Positions 41,122-52,199 are shown, numbered from the stretch's first letter. The stretch is DNA of 64,000 nucleotides from Chrysophaeum taylorii (GCA_029834535.1 JAQMWT010000336.1:1-64000); one strand, 5' to 3'. Made by a program: numbers and translations. Notes: a model not told the origin generated them from the letters alone.

Positions 41122-42642
41122 ATGCTTCTGCTAATCATCATAATCAAGTGCAGCCTGGCCGTGTGGCCGATCCCAGCAAGGTGGTGGTCGTCGGAAGGTC
41201 GGAACGCCACGGTGGTCGTCTCGCCGCAAGACTTTTCGTTCTCCGGCGGCGGTGGAAAATCGCGGGTGCTCGCCGCGGCCTTCGAGCGATACCGGGATAT
41301 TTTCTTTCCCCACTCTACTACTACTACTACCGCCGATCCTGCGGGTGTTGTCGTGGAGGTCGCAGACCCCGACGCGGAGCTGGGCGACGGAGACGAAAGG
41401 TATTCGTTGAGAATCGTCGGGGGATGGGCGCGGTTGCGGGCCGCGACGGTATGGGGCGCGCTTCGCGGCCTCGAGACGCTCTCGCAGCTGGTGGAATTCG
41501 ACTTTGGGACTGAACGCTACACGCTCCGCGATGCTTCGATTGTCGACGGGCCGCGCTTCGCGCACCGCGGACTCCTGATCGACTGCGGGCGGCACTTCGA
41601 ACCGCTTCCGTCGCTACGTCGGCTCGTGGACGCGATGGCCTACGCCAAGCTCAACGTCCTTCATTGGCACCTCACCGAAGACGAGAGCTTTCCGATGCCG
41701 TCGCGGGTGCACCCCGAGCTCCAGGGTAAGGGTGCGTGGTCCGCGGGCGAGAAGTACGCCGTATCCGAGATCCGGAAATTCGTGGAGTACGCGAAATACA
41801 GGGGTGTGAGGGTGATTCCAGAATTCGACGTTCCGGGCCACGCGACGTCCTGGCGAAATTCGCATCCCGAGATCTTCGCTTCGGGTTGCGGTTCGGATGC
41901 GAAAAGGGGGGCCTTGGACCCGGGGAAGAACGAGACTTGGGTGCTTCTGGGATCGCAACTCGCGGATTGGGCCGCTCTTTTTAGCGATAAGTTCCTTCAT
42001 CTCGGCTCGGACGAGGTCCCTTCGTCGTGCTGGAACAACTCCTTCGATCTCGAGTTTATGAAATCTCAGAATTTTTCGACCTTCGAGGACCTCTACGACT
42101 ACTTCGTCAAGCGCGTCGTCGACCTCGTCCCTTCGAGGAATCACGTCATCCTGTGGGACGAGGCCTTCCAGGACGCGACGCCCGACCCCGCCCGCGTCGT
42201 CGTCCAGAACTGGCACGACGCCACCCTCCTGCGCGACATTATTGCTGCTGGCTACCGCGCCGTGGCTTCGCCCAACGCCTACTGGTATCTCGACCACCTC
42301 GCGACCTCCTGGGAGACGATGTATGCCTTCGACCCCGCGGACGGCTTGGACGGCTTGGACGACGACGACGGCGAGGACGCCCCTCTCCTCCTCGGGGGCG
42401 AGGGGTGCATGTGGGGCGAGACGGTCGACCCCTCCGACCTCGAGCCCACCGTCTGGCCCCGCCTCGCCGCGATCGCCGAACGGCTCTGGAGCCCGCGAAA
42501 TCTCACCGCCGATACCCAAATGGCCGAGCCGCGCCTCCGCGCCTTTCGCTGCCTCTTGCTGGCGCGCGGCGTCCGCGCAGGCCTCGTCAATTCCTCCCTC
42601 GCCCGTTCCCCCCCCCCAAACCCCGGCCGCTGCGACCAGTAG
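41122..42642 (+). CDS. beta-hexosaminidase, GH20, secreted or lysosomal
   Basis: A 506-residue glycoside hydrolase family 20 enzyme that would remove terminal GlcNAc/GalNAc from glycans or chitin oligosaccharides. The ATG at 41122 gives a signal peptide (MLLLIIIIKCSLAVWPIPA). A zincin-like N-terminal domain covers residues ~25-140. The TIM barrel follows: FAHRGLLIDCGRHF, LNVLHWHLTEDESFP, VIPEFDVPGHATSW, then the catalytic pair in HLGSDEVPSSCW (Asp297-Glu298), and near the C-terminus GGEGCMWGETVDPSD with VWPRLAAIAERLWS. Several N-glycosylation sequons (NAT, NET, NNS, NFS) fit the secretory route. Key residues are intact and the length is normal. It is flanked on both sides by Helitron-type repeat copies, with the cupin gene on the same strand downstream. 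Confidence 0.95.
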   Translation: MLLLIIIIKCSLAVWPIPARWWSSEGRNATVVVSPQDFSFSGGGGKSRVLAAAFERYRDIFFPHSTTTTTADPAGVVVEVADPDAELGDGDERYSLRIVGGWARLRAATVWGALRGLETLSQLVEFDFGTERYTLRDASIVDGPRFAHRGLLIDCGRHFEPLPSLRRLVDAMAYAKLNVLHWHLTEDESFPMPSRVHPELQGKGAWSAGEKYAVSEIRKFVEYAKYRGVRVIPEFDVPGHATSWRNSHPEIFASGCGSDAKRGALDPGKNETWVLLGSQLADWAALFSDKFLHLGSDEVPSSCWNNSFDLEFMKSQNFSTFEDLYDYFVKRVVDLVPSRNHVILWDEAFQDATPDPARVVVQNWHDATLLRDIIAAGYRAVASPNAYWYLDHLATSWETMYAFDPADGLDGLDDDDGEDAPLLLGGEGCMWGETVDPSDLEPTVWPRLAAIAERLWSPRNLTADTQMAEPRLRAFRCLLLARGVRAGLVNSSLARSPPPNPGRCDQ

Positions 42643-43747
42643 TACTAGTACACGAAGCGTCGTCGAGTGCCAAGGTCTCAAGGCGGCGCGAGAGAGAAGT
42701 GGGGCCGACGCGCCGGTGTTCGTTCGCGAACTTTCACAAAGGAAAGCCCGTCCGCGAATTCGCTTCTTTGATTCTTCTTCGAAAGAGCACCGCTCGAGCC
42801 CGACGCTCGTGCCACGAACGAGGCGGCGCCTTGCCTTGGTCGCCGCGTTCCCTCGACGACGACTAAGCTGCTGCCATGCGACGGGGCCGCAAGAGCGAGA
42901 TAGTCAACTCTCGAGAGGATGCCTTCCTCCGAGGTGTTTGAAATGGTGCTTGCCGATCCTGCACAACGCGCGGATCGCTGAGCCGCGTGCTGTGTCGTCA
43001 TCCCTGAACTCGGGCTGCTGGCGTACGATCGTATCACGGTCAGCATTATCGTCGATTTGATTTGATTTGATTTGTGGGGCGAGTGAAGAGCACCATCTCT
43101 GAACTTTTCTGAACGCTTAATTCGTTCTCACAAATTGACACAAGAGCGCGCCAACCCGTTTTTGCAGCAAAAGACGATTCGGCCTTTTGACGCGCTCGAT
43201 GCCAATCCCCGCAATCCCGGGAACGTACGGGTGTAGTCTGTCGTTGCTTTCGTGTTGGACGGTAGTCCGCCCGCTCCGCCCGGAATTTGGAAGCAGACAA
43301 TCGCGTTCAGCATGTTGTGGACGATGTTCGCCCATTTCAATCGTCGGAGAATCGCCGCTGCGAGTAAAATCCCACCTCCTTGTGAAGCACGCGCGTAAGC
43401 CAGATCGTGACATGCCCGCTGATCGAGCTCGCGTTCGACGGGGGAGACTCTTCTAATCCCGGCGACTCATCCGCCTCTAGTCTCATTTCGTTTTATTTTG
43501 TGGCTCCTCGCCGATTCTGGCGGTGATTACTCGTGTAGCTGGCGACACGAGAGGAGGTCGATGCGACGTCGAATAAGTGACGCATGTCGCCTGCGACGTG
43601 TTGTTTCTTCCCGCTGCTAGTGTGTGTGTGCCCCCGCGCCTTGTGTAGTAGTTGGGCTACACTTTGAAAGCCTAAACCCCTAGGGTATTATTTAATTGTT
43701 TTCGTTCCTCAAAGTAGTGTCAGGATTAGGGTTGTAATATTATTGCT
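42643..43747. other. 1.1 kb intergenic region between hexosaminidase and cupin
   Basis: This contains a (GATTT)n run at about 43053-43075 and mixed sequence with short frames on both strands. No recognisable gene. Confidence 0.5.
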
Positions 43748-44170
43748 ATGTTATTCTTCTTCTCGGTCCTCGCTGGCTTGAAGCAGCAGGCGAGGCCCAA
43801 GACAGCGCTGCGATTTGAGCTCGTGGGCTTCCCCAGGGACGAACCTATCGATGTCGTGCGACAGCCGGAACAAGCATGGCTCGAGGAGAAGGGCGTCTTC
43901 GGCTGGGATACCTGGACCGCCGACAGCGACGAGAGCTGGGGCTACACCTCGGCGGAGCAGTGTTATGTGCTCGAAGGCGAAGCGACAATCGTCCCCGACG
44001 ACGACCGGGCGCCCGTCACTCTTACCAAGGGAGACTTTGCGAGACTTCCCGCGGGATTGCAGTGCACCTGGGAAGTCAAGGCGCCACTCAAGAAGCACGT
44101 CTTGTACGAGCTTCTCGACGACGGCTGGCCGACCACCTGGCAGCCTGAGGACGAGGACGACGACCACTAG
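43748..44170 (+). CDS. cupin_3-type single-domain protein
   Basis: A 140-residue protein with a cupin fold of the cupin_3 (DUF861) type, found in plants and bacteria and related to the (S)-ureidoglycine aminohydrolase cupins. Diagnostic segments are FGWDTWTADSDESWGYTSAEQCYVLEGEATIVP, then KGDFARLPAGLQCTWEV and KKHVLYELL. The first cupin motif has Glu/Cys rather than a full His-x-His set, as is usual for this subfamily, so metal binding is uncertain. The first ten residues (MLFFFSVLAG) are hydrophobic but short for a signal peptide. The C-terminus is an acidic tail. Function unknown. Confidence 0.8.
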   Translation: MLFFFSVLAGLKQQARPKTALRFELVGFPRDEPIDVVRQPEQAWLEEKGVFGWDTWTADSDESWGYTSAEQCYVLEGEATIVPDDDRAPVTLTKGDFARLPAGLQCTWEVKAPLKKHVLYELLDDGWPTTWQPEDEDDDH

Positions 44171-44360
44171 AAATCTCGGGGTACTGCCATTCAGCTAAGT
44201 GTACTCTAGTTTTGGAGCCCGAGCTCAATGAACGGATGCTTGTAGAAGCGTTCGTGTAGCGAACAAGTGCTTGTGGATGCAGCCTTGCTGGTGTCAACGC
44301 CGACGGGCCTGCACACTGATTACAAGCACGTTCGACCATAAACCACAGCATAGTGCGCAA
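44171..44360. other. spacer between cupin gene and repeat array
   Basis: 190 bp of unique sequence before the first array unit. Nothing recognised. Confidence 0.4.
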
Positions 44361-45706
44361 CAAGTTCAGGCCAGTAAGTTCACCTAGTCCCAATCTCTAA
44401 CCCCAGCATTTTCACCCCATTAAGTTCACCTAGTCCCAATCTCTAACCCCAGTAACAGGGTCGGATAAGAAAGTTCGTACGAGCCGTTAACTATGTTTCA
44501 GTTTGTACTAAGACATACTCAACGGATCGCTGAGCTATGTTCATTTGTACTCAAGCAGTATGTGCCCCCACGCCGCGAGATCGTCGCGATGGAACTAGTC
44601 CCCATAGTGAAGTCGGCATCCTTTCGTCCCCTCACGCAAAAAAAGGAAAAAGCCCACGCGTTGTAGGACCCGTCGTTGCGGCGCGGGCTAGTCTCGTTTT
44701 CTTATCCGACCCTACCAGTAAATTCGGCGTAAACCCAATCTCTATAGCTCGGAGTAAACCCACACCCACTCACCCCACTCTCCTTTGAGCTCGTCGCTCT
44801 CACCCCCGCCAATCTAAGCTGCTTTGATCCGCACACGCCCCTAAGCTTTGAGTTTATTCTAAAAGCCCCAGTAAGTTTGCACTTGGTCTCAGTAAGTTCA
44901 CCTGGTCACTAAGTTCACCTAATCCCAATCTCTAACCCCAGTAAGTTCACCTGGTTCCAGTAAGTTCACCTGGTCCCAGTAAGTTCACCTACAGTGCGCG
45001 TGTAGACGCCGGGAGGGGGCTTATCGGTATTGCGCAGCACGTGTGGGGTAGTATGGAGTCGTCGACCCAGAAGAGCATATCCTCGGGGTTGCCGATCGAC
45101 AGAGAGCCATGTAGAGCTAGCTGGACGTGGCAGAAGACGGGCTTCGCCAAGAGGACGCCGACCTCGCGGGGCGTCTGGCCCTGGCTCTTGGTGGTCGTTT
45201 GGCGTCGACGGGCCTTAAGGGATACAGGTTGGAGGAGCCTCGGTGACAACGACACGATCGATCATGTATCTGGTACCGTTGCAGTGGCCGTGCGACGGGT
45301 CGAGGTTGCGAAGACTTTAAGCTCGCGATCAAAGTCAGCATGCCGTTGGTTGTCAGGGAGTTGAAAACTCTACTGTAAAGAGCGAGGCGTCGTCTTCCGA
45401 CCCAGCCTAGTCAGCCAAAAAGAACTCCGACGCCTCGTCTCCGGGAAAAAAAGGCCGCGGTCATGCGCGCGTTGTCAGCATCGACAACATCGTTTCGACG
45501 GGGCGTGAGAATGGCGCGCTGAAAGAGCCGCCGCGGGTCGTGGAAATAGTCTGCGAGGTCGCCGTAGACGGCTTGGAGGATCACTGTCTGGCTCTCGCGC
45601 CTACCTGATCCTTACTCTCGCGCCTACCTGATCCTTACCCTAAATCGAGGGACAAACAAACAGACAAACAGACAGACAAACATCTGTCGATTAGTAGTTA
45701 GGAAGA
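44361..45706 (-). repeat. array unit 1 (contains a MITE)
   Basis: Longest unit at 1,346 bp because of a 259-bp TIR element at 44456-44714. Confidence 0.8.
44456..44714. mobile_element. hAT-like MITE nested in array unit 1
   Basis: A 16-bp perfect terminal inverted repeat: AGGGTCGGATAAGAAA at 44457-44472 and its reverse complement at 44698-44713. Adding the outer base, the left end reads CAGGG, typical of hAT termini. CCAGTAA occurs immediately outside both ends (44449-44455 and 44715-44721), consistent with a 7-8 bp target-site duplication. That word is also part of the host repeat, so the duplication is suggestive only. The interior is non-coding. Other units lack the insertion. Confidence 0.75.
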
Positions 45707-46721
45707 CAAGTGCAGGCCAGTAAGTTCACCTAGTCCCAATCTCTAACCCCAGTAAGTTCACCTGGTCCCAGTAAGTTCACCTAGTCCCAATCTCTAACCC
45801 CAGTAAGTTCGGCGTAAGCCAGTCGTGCTCACAGTGAGTCACACCCTCACCACTTCTAAGCTCGTCGCTCTCTTCGCAATCTAATGGGCTGATCCACACG
45901 CCGCTGGCCTTTGCGTTCACTCTAAAAACCCCAGTAAGTTCACCTGTCCCCAGTAAGTTCACCTGGTCACTAAGTTCACCTACCCAATCTCAAACCCCAG
46001 TGCAGTGCCAGTCACCTCAGTGCGCGTGTAGACGCCGGGAGGGCTTATCGGTATTGCGCAGCACGGGGTAGGGTGGAGTCGTCGACCCAGATGGGTATAT
46101 CCACGGGGATGCCGATAGACAGAGAGCCACGTAGAGCTAGACGTGGCAGAAGACGGGCTTGGGCAAGAGGACGCAGACCTCGCGGGGCGTTTGGCCCTGG
46201 CTCTTGTTGATCGTTTGGCGTCGGCGGGCCTTGGGGATACAGGTTGGAGGAGCCTCGGTGACACGACACGATCGATCATGTATCTGGTACCGTTGCAGGG
46301 GCCGTGCGACGGGTCGAGGTTGCGAAGACTTTAAGCTCGCGATCAAAGTCAGCATGCCGTTGGTTGTCAGGGAGTTGAAAACTCTACTGTAAAGAGCGAG
46401 GCGTCGTCTTCCGACCCAGCCTAGTCAGCCGAAAAGAACTCCGACGCCTCGTCTCCGGGAAAAAAAGGCCGCGGTCATGCGCGCGTTGTCAGCATCGACA
46501 ACATCGTTTCGACGGGGCGTGAGAATGGCGCGCTGAAAGAGCCGCCGCGGGTCGTGGAAATAGTCTGCGAGGTCGCCGTAGACGGCTTGGAGGATCACTG
46601 TCTGGCTCTCGCGCCTACCTGATCCTTACTCTCGGGCCTACCTGATCCTTACCCTAAATCGAGGGACAAACAAACAAACAAACAAACAAACAGACAAACA
46701 TCTGTCGATTAGTAGTTAAGA
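45707..46721 (-). repeat. array unit 2
   Basis: 1,015 bp unit starting at CAAGTGCAGGCCAGTAAG and ending at the (AAAC)n/ATCTGTCGATTAGTAGTTA block. Confidence 0.8.
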
Positions 46722-47733
46722 CAAGTGCAGGCCAGTAAGTTCACCTATCTCTAACCCCAGTAAGTTCACCTGGTCCCAGTAAGTTCACCTGGTCAGTAAG
46801 TTCACCTAGTCCCAATCTCTAACCCCAGTAAGTTTGGCGTAAACCCACTCGTGCTCACACCCACTCTCCCAAGGGTGAAGTCGTCGCGCCACCTGCAACT
46901 TTGCATCCACACCCCGCTAACTTTGCGTTTACTAAAACCCCCAGTAAGTTCACACGGTCCAGTAAGTTCACCTGGTCACTATATTCACCTAGTCCCAATC
47001 TCAAACCCCAGTAAGTTCACCTGGTCCCGTAAGTTCACCCAGTGCGCGTGTAGACGCCGGGAGGGCTTATCGGTATTGCGCAGCACGTGTGGGGTAGGGT
47101 GGAGTCGTCGACTCAGAAGAGCATATCGGGTTGCCGATCGACAGAGAGCCACGTAGAGCTGGACGTGGCAGAAGACGGGCTTGGGCAAGAGGACGCCGAC
47201 CTCGCGGGGCGTCTGGCCCTGGCTCTTGTTGATCGTTTGGCGTCGGCGGGCCTTAAGGGATACAGGTTGGAGGAGCCTCGGTGACAACGACACGATCGAT
47301 CATGTATCTGGTACCGTTGCAGTGGCCGTGCGACGGGTCGAGGTTGCGAAGACTTAAGCTCGCGATCAAAGTCAGCATGCCGTTGGTTGTCAGGGAGTTG
47401 AAAACTCGACTGTAAAGCGAGGCGTCGTCTTCCGACCCAGCCTAGTCAGCCGAAAAGAACTCCGACGCCTCGTCTCCGGAAAAAAAGGCCGCGGTCATGC
47501 GCGCGTTGTCAGCATCGACAACATCGTTTCGACGGGGCGTGAGAATGGCGCGCTGAAAGAGCCGCCGCGGGTCGTGGAAATAGTCTGCGAGGTCGCCTTA
47601 GACGGCGAGGATCACTGTCTGGCTCTCGCGCCTACCTGATCCTTACTCTCGCGCCTACCTGATCCTTACCCTAAATCGAGGGACAAACAAACAAACAAAC
47701 AGACAAACATCTGTCGATTAGTAGTTAGGAAGA
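46722..47733 (-). repeat. array unit 3
   Basis: 1,012 bp. Its minus strand shows the INKSQGQTPREVGVLL and VQLYVALCR helicase motifs in one open frame. Confidence 0.8.
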
Positions 47734-48679
47734 CAAGTGCAGGCCAGTAAGTTCGCCAGTTCACAGTCCCATCTCTAACCCCAGTAAGTTCGGCGTAGCC
47801 TCACAGTGGTCACACCGCCACCCTTCTCCTTGAGCTCGTCGCCTCCGCCGCCAATAGTGCTTTGATCCGCACGCCGCTGGCCGCGTTCACTCTAAAAACC
47901 CCAGTAAGTTCATGGTCCCAGTAAGTTCTTGGTACAGGTCACCTCCAATCTAAACCCGGCTGCGGTCCAGGCAGGTCTTTTGTAAGTGCGCGTGTAGACG
48001 CCGGAGGGCTTATCGGTATTGCGCAGCACGTGGGGTAGGGTGGAGTCGTCGACCAGATGGCGTATCTCGCGGTTGCCGATCGACAGAGAGCCACGTAGAG
48101 CTGGACATGGCAGAAGACGGGCTTGGGCAAGAGGACGCCGACCTCGCGGCCCTGGCTCTTGGTGATCGTTTGGCGTCGGCGGGCCTTGAGGGATACAGGT
48201 TGGAGGAGCCTCGGTGACAACGACACGATCGATCATGTATCTGGTACCGTTGCAGTGGCCGTGCGACGGGTCGAGGTTGCGAAGACTTTAAGCTCGCGAT
48301 CAAAGTCAGCATGCCGTTGGTTGTCAGGGAGTTGAAAACTCTACTGTAAAGAGCGAGGCGTCGTCTTCCGACCCAGCCTAGTCAGCCAAAAAGAACTCCG
48401 ACGCCTCGTCTCCGGGAAAAAAAAGGCCGCGGTCATGCGCGCGTTGTCAGCATCGACAACATCGTTTCGACGGGGCGTGAGAATGGCGCGCTGAAAGAGC
48501 CGCCGCGGGTCGTGGAAATAGTCTGCGAGGTCGCCGTAGACGGCTTGGAGGATCACTGTCTGGCTCTCGCGCCTACCTGATCCTTACTCTCGCGCCTACC
48601 TGATCCTTACCCTAAATCGAGGGACAAACAAACAAACAAACAAACAAACAGACAAACATCTGTCGATTAGTAGTTAAGA
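47734..48679 (-). repeat. array unit 4
   Basis: 946 bp, with a more eroded minisatellite block than units 1-3. Confidence 0.8.
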
Positions 48680-49446
48680 CAAGTGCAGGCCAGTAAGTTC
48701 ACCTATCTCTAACCCCAGTAAGTTCACCTGGTCCCAGTAAGTTCACCTGGTCAGTAAGTTCACCTAGTCCCAATCTCTAACCCCAGTAAGTTCATCGGTA
48801 TTGCGCAGCACGTGGGGTAGGGTGGAGTCGTCGACTCAGAAGAGCATATCCTCGGGTGGCCGATCGACAGAGAGCCGTAGCTGGACGTGACAGAAGACGG
48901 GCTTGGGCAAGAGGACGCCGACCTCGCGGGGCGTCTGGCCCTGGCTCTTGTTGATCGTATGGCGTCGGCGGGCCTTAAGGATACAGGTTGGAGGAGCCTC
49001 GGTGACACGACACGATCGATCGTGCTGGTACCGTTGCAGTGGCCGTGCGACGGGTCGAGGTTGCGAAGACCTAAGCTCGCGCTCAAAGTCAGCATCCGTT
49101 GGTTGTCAGGGGTTGAAAGGAAACTGTAAAGCGAGGCGTCGTCTTCCGACCCAGCCTAGTCAGCCGAAAAGAACTCCGACGCCTCGTCTCCGGGAAAAAA
49201 AGGCCGCGGTCATGCGCGCGTTGTCAGCACAACATCGTTTCGACGGGGCGTGAGAATGGCGCGCTGAAAGAGCCGCCGCGGGTCGTGGAAATAGTCTGCG
49301 AGGTCGCCGTAGACGGCGTGGAGGATCACTTCGCGGCTCTCGCGCCTACCTGATCCTTATTCTTGCGCCTACCTGATCCTCCTAAATCGAGGGACAAACA
49401 AACAGACAAACAGACAGACAAACAATGAATCGATTAGTTAGGAAGA
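48680..49446 (-). repeat. array unit 5 (short)
   Basis: 767 bp; it lacks part of the left spacer. Its minus-strand frame is the one that preserves LRNLDPSHGHCNGT. Confidence 0.8.
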
Positions 49447-50479
49447 CAGGGCAGGCCAGTAAGTTCGCCAGTAAGTTCACCTAGTCCAATCTCTGCCCAG
49501 TAAGTTCACCTGGCCCGTTAAGTTCACTAGTCCCAATCTCAACCCCAGTAAATTCGGTGTAAGCCCACAATCACATCCTCTTCTGAAAAGCTCGTCGCTC
49601 TCACCTCCGCCAATCTAAGCTGCTTTGATCCACGCGCCGCCAGCCTTTGCGTTCACTCTAAAAACCCCAGTAGCGTCACCTGGTCCCAGTTTCACCTGGT
49701 CACTCAGTACCTATCCAATCTCAAACCCCAGTAAGTTCACGTGGTCCAGTAAGTTCACATAGTGCGTGTAGACGCCGGGAGGGCTTATCGGTATTGCGCA
49801 GCACGTGTGGGGTAGGGTGGAGTCGTCGACTCAGAAGAGCATATTTCGTGGTTGCCGATCGACAGAGAGCCGTAGAGCTGGACGTGGCAGAAGACGGGCG
49901 GGCAAGAGGACGCCGACCTCGCGGGGCGTCTGCCCTGGCTCTTGTTGATCGTTTCGTCGGTGGGGCTTGGGGATACAGGTTGGAGGAGCCTCGGTGACAA
50001 CGACACATCGATCATGTATCTGGTACCGTTGCAGTGGCCGTGCGACGGGTCGAGGTTGCAGACTTTAAGCTCGCGATCAAAGTCAGCATGCCGTTGGTTG
50101 TCAGGGTTGAAAACTCTACTGTAAAGAGCGAGGCGTCGTCTTCCGATCCCAGCCTAGTCGGCCGAAAAGAACTCCGACGCCTCGTCTCCGGGAAAAAAGG
50201 CCGCGGTCATGCGCGCGGCGTTGTCAGCATCGACAACATCGTTTCGACGGGGCGTGAGAATGGCGCGCTGAAAGAGCCGCCGCGGGTCGTGGAAATAGTC
50301 TGCGAGGTCGCCGTAGACGGCTTGGAGGATCACTGTCTGGCTCTCGCACCTACCTGATCCTTACTCTCGCGCCAACCTGATCCTTACTCTCGCGCCAACC
50401 TGATCCTTACCCTAAATCGAGGGACAAACAAACAGACAAACAGACAGACAGACAAACATCTGTCGATTAGTAGTTAGGA
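49447..50479 (-). repeat. array unit 6
   Basis: 1,033 bp, and the most diverged copy, with many small deletions. Confidence 0.8.
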
Positions 50480-51524
50480 CAAGTGCAGGCCAGTAAGTTC
50501 ACCTACTCCCAATCTCTAACCCCAGTAAGTTCACCTGGTCCCAGTAAGTTTCATATAAGTTCACCTGGTCAGTAAGTTCACCTAGCTCACACCAACTCCT
50601 TTGAGCTCGTCGCTCTCGCCTCCGCCAATCTAAGCTGCTTTGATCCGCACGCGCCCCCAGCCTTTGAGTTTACTCTAAAAACCCTTTACTCTAAAAACCC
50701 CAGTATGTTCACCTGGTCCCAGTTTCACCTGGTCACTCAGTTCACCTAGTCCCAATCTCAAACCCCAGTAAGTCCACGTGGTCCCAGTAAGTTCACCTAC
50801 AGTGCGCGTGTAGACGCCGGGAGGGGGCTTATCGGTATTGCGCAGCACGTGTGGGGTAGGGCGGAGTCGTCGACTCAGAAGAGCATATTCTCGGGGTTGC
50901 CGATCGACAGGGTGCCACGTAGAGCTGGACGTGGCAGAAGACGGGTTTGGGCAAAAGGACGCCGACCTCGCGGGGCGTCTGGCCCTGGCTCTTGGTGGTC
51001 GTTTGGCGTAGGCGGGCCTTAAGGGATACAGGTTGGAGGAGCCTCGGTGACAACGACACGATCGATCATGTATCTGGTACCGTTGCAGTGGCCGTGCGAC
51101 GGGTCAAGGTTGCGAAGACTTTAAGCTCGCGATCAAAGTCAGCATGCCGTTGGTTGTCAGGGAGTTCAAAACTCTACTGTAAAGAGCGAGGCGTCGTCTT
51201 CCGACCCAGCCCAGTCAGCCGAAAAGAACTCCGACGCCTCGTCTCCGGAAAAAAAGGCCGCGGTCATGCGCGCGTTGTCAGCATCGACAACATCGTTTCG
51301 ACGGGGCGTGAGAATGGCGCGCCGGAAAGAGCCGCCGCGGGTCGTGGAAATAGTCTGCGAGGTCGCCGTAGACGGCTTGGAGGATCACTGTCTGGCTCGC
51401 GGGCTCTCGCGCCTACCTGATCCTTACTCTAGCGCCTACCTGATCCTTACCCTAAATCGAGGGACAAACAGACAAACAAACAAACAAACAGACAGACAGA
51501 CAAACATCTGTCGATTAGTAGTTA
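50480..51524 (-). repeat. array unit 7
   Basis: 1,045 bp. It shares with the solitary copy at 40217 the left-block segment CATATAAGTTCACCTGGTCAG, suggesting these two are close relatives. Confidence 0.8.
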
Positions 51525-51895
51525 AAGATCTGTCGATTAGTAGTTAGGAGAAAACTCTACTTTAAAGAGCGAGGCGTCGTCTTCCGACCCAGCCTAGTCA
51601 GCCGGAAAGAACTCCGACGCCTCGTCTCCGGGAAAAAAAGGCCGCGGTCATGCGCGCGTTGTCAGCATCGACAACATCGTTTCGACGGGGCGTGAGAATG
51701 GCGCGCTGAAAGAGCCGCCGCGGGTCGTGGAAATAGTCTGCGAGGTCGCCGTAGACGGCTTGGAGGATCACTGTCTGGCTCTCGCGCCTACCTGATCCTT
51801 ACTCTCGCGCCTACCTGATCCTTACCCTAAATCGAGGGACAGACAGACAGACAGACAGACAAACAAACAGACAAACATCTGTCGATTAGTAGTTA
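51525..51895 (-). repeat. array unit 8, truncated
   Basis: About 370 bp with only the right third of the unit, joined directly after a duplicated ATCTGTCGATTAGTAGTTA end of unit 7. Confidence 0.8.
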
Positions 51896-51985
51896 AGATA
51901 AGGGGTTAGGGAAGAAAACCAAAGGGTTTAGGAGTAAACTCAAAGGTTAGCAAACGCAAGAAAACCAAAGGGTTAGGGTTTACCG
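51896..51985 (+). repeat. degenerate telomere-like patch at the array end
   Basis: Repeated GGGTTAGGG / GGGTTTAGG words within AAAACCAAAGGGTTTAGG-type direct repeats. It resembles diverged TTTAGGG or TTAGGG telomere sequence but is short and irregular. Confidence 0.4.
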
Positions 51986-52199
51986 TGTTTCTTGATTTTC
52001 GCGTGGCGACAACGTAGTGGCGTTGGTGTTCCCGAATGGTAGCGCCTCGCTGAGGAGCTGCCGAGCAAGACAACAAGTGGGCTGCGCATACTGTGTGCGC
52101 ATGTACTGGAAGCTGGACACTCGTGCAATTGTTGATGCCTCCTCGGACGAAACGCGCTTCACACGAACGCGGCTCCTTAGGTTTTACCACTCAGGTGAC

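Larger units (their letters stand above)
44361..51895 (-). mobile_element. tandem array of Helitron/PIF1-helicase 3' fragments
   Basis: Seven head-to-tail units of about 0.77-1.35 kb plus one truncated unit, all in the same orientation. In plus-strand order each unit has: a minisatellite-like block of CCAGTAAGTTCACCTGGTC variants, about 600 bp of antisense helicase sequence, a doubled CCTGATCCTTACTCTCGCG block, an (AAAC)n/(AGAC)n microsatellite and ATCTGTCGATTAGTAGTTA. Minus-strand translations give helicase motifs in order: QRAILTPRRNDVVDADN, LRNLDPSHGHCNGT, INKSQGQTPREVGVLL and FCHVQLYVALCR. These match the C-terminal region of Helitron/PIF1 helicases. All copies share the same frame damage and lack the segment normally before INKSQGQT. 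So a dead fragment was amplified. The copies look about 90-97% alike. Confidence 0.85.

Noticed and set aside
45117-51060. many 60-110 codon frames in the repeat array as genes
   Set aside because: They are pieces of one damaged helicase sequence repeated in each unit, with Arg/Ser-rich out-of-frame translation.
44361-51895. CRISPR-like array
   Set aside because: The repeats are ~1 kb units with long coding relics in eukaryotic DNA, not short repeats with unique spacers.
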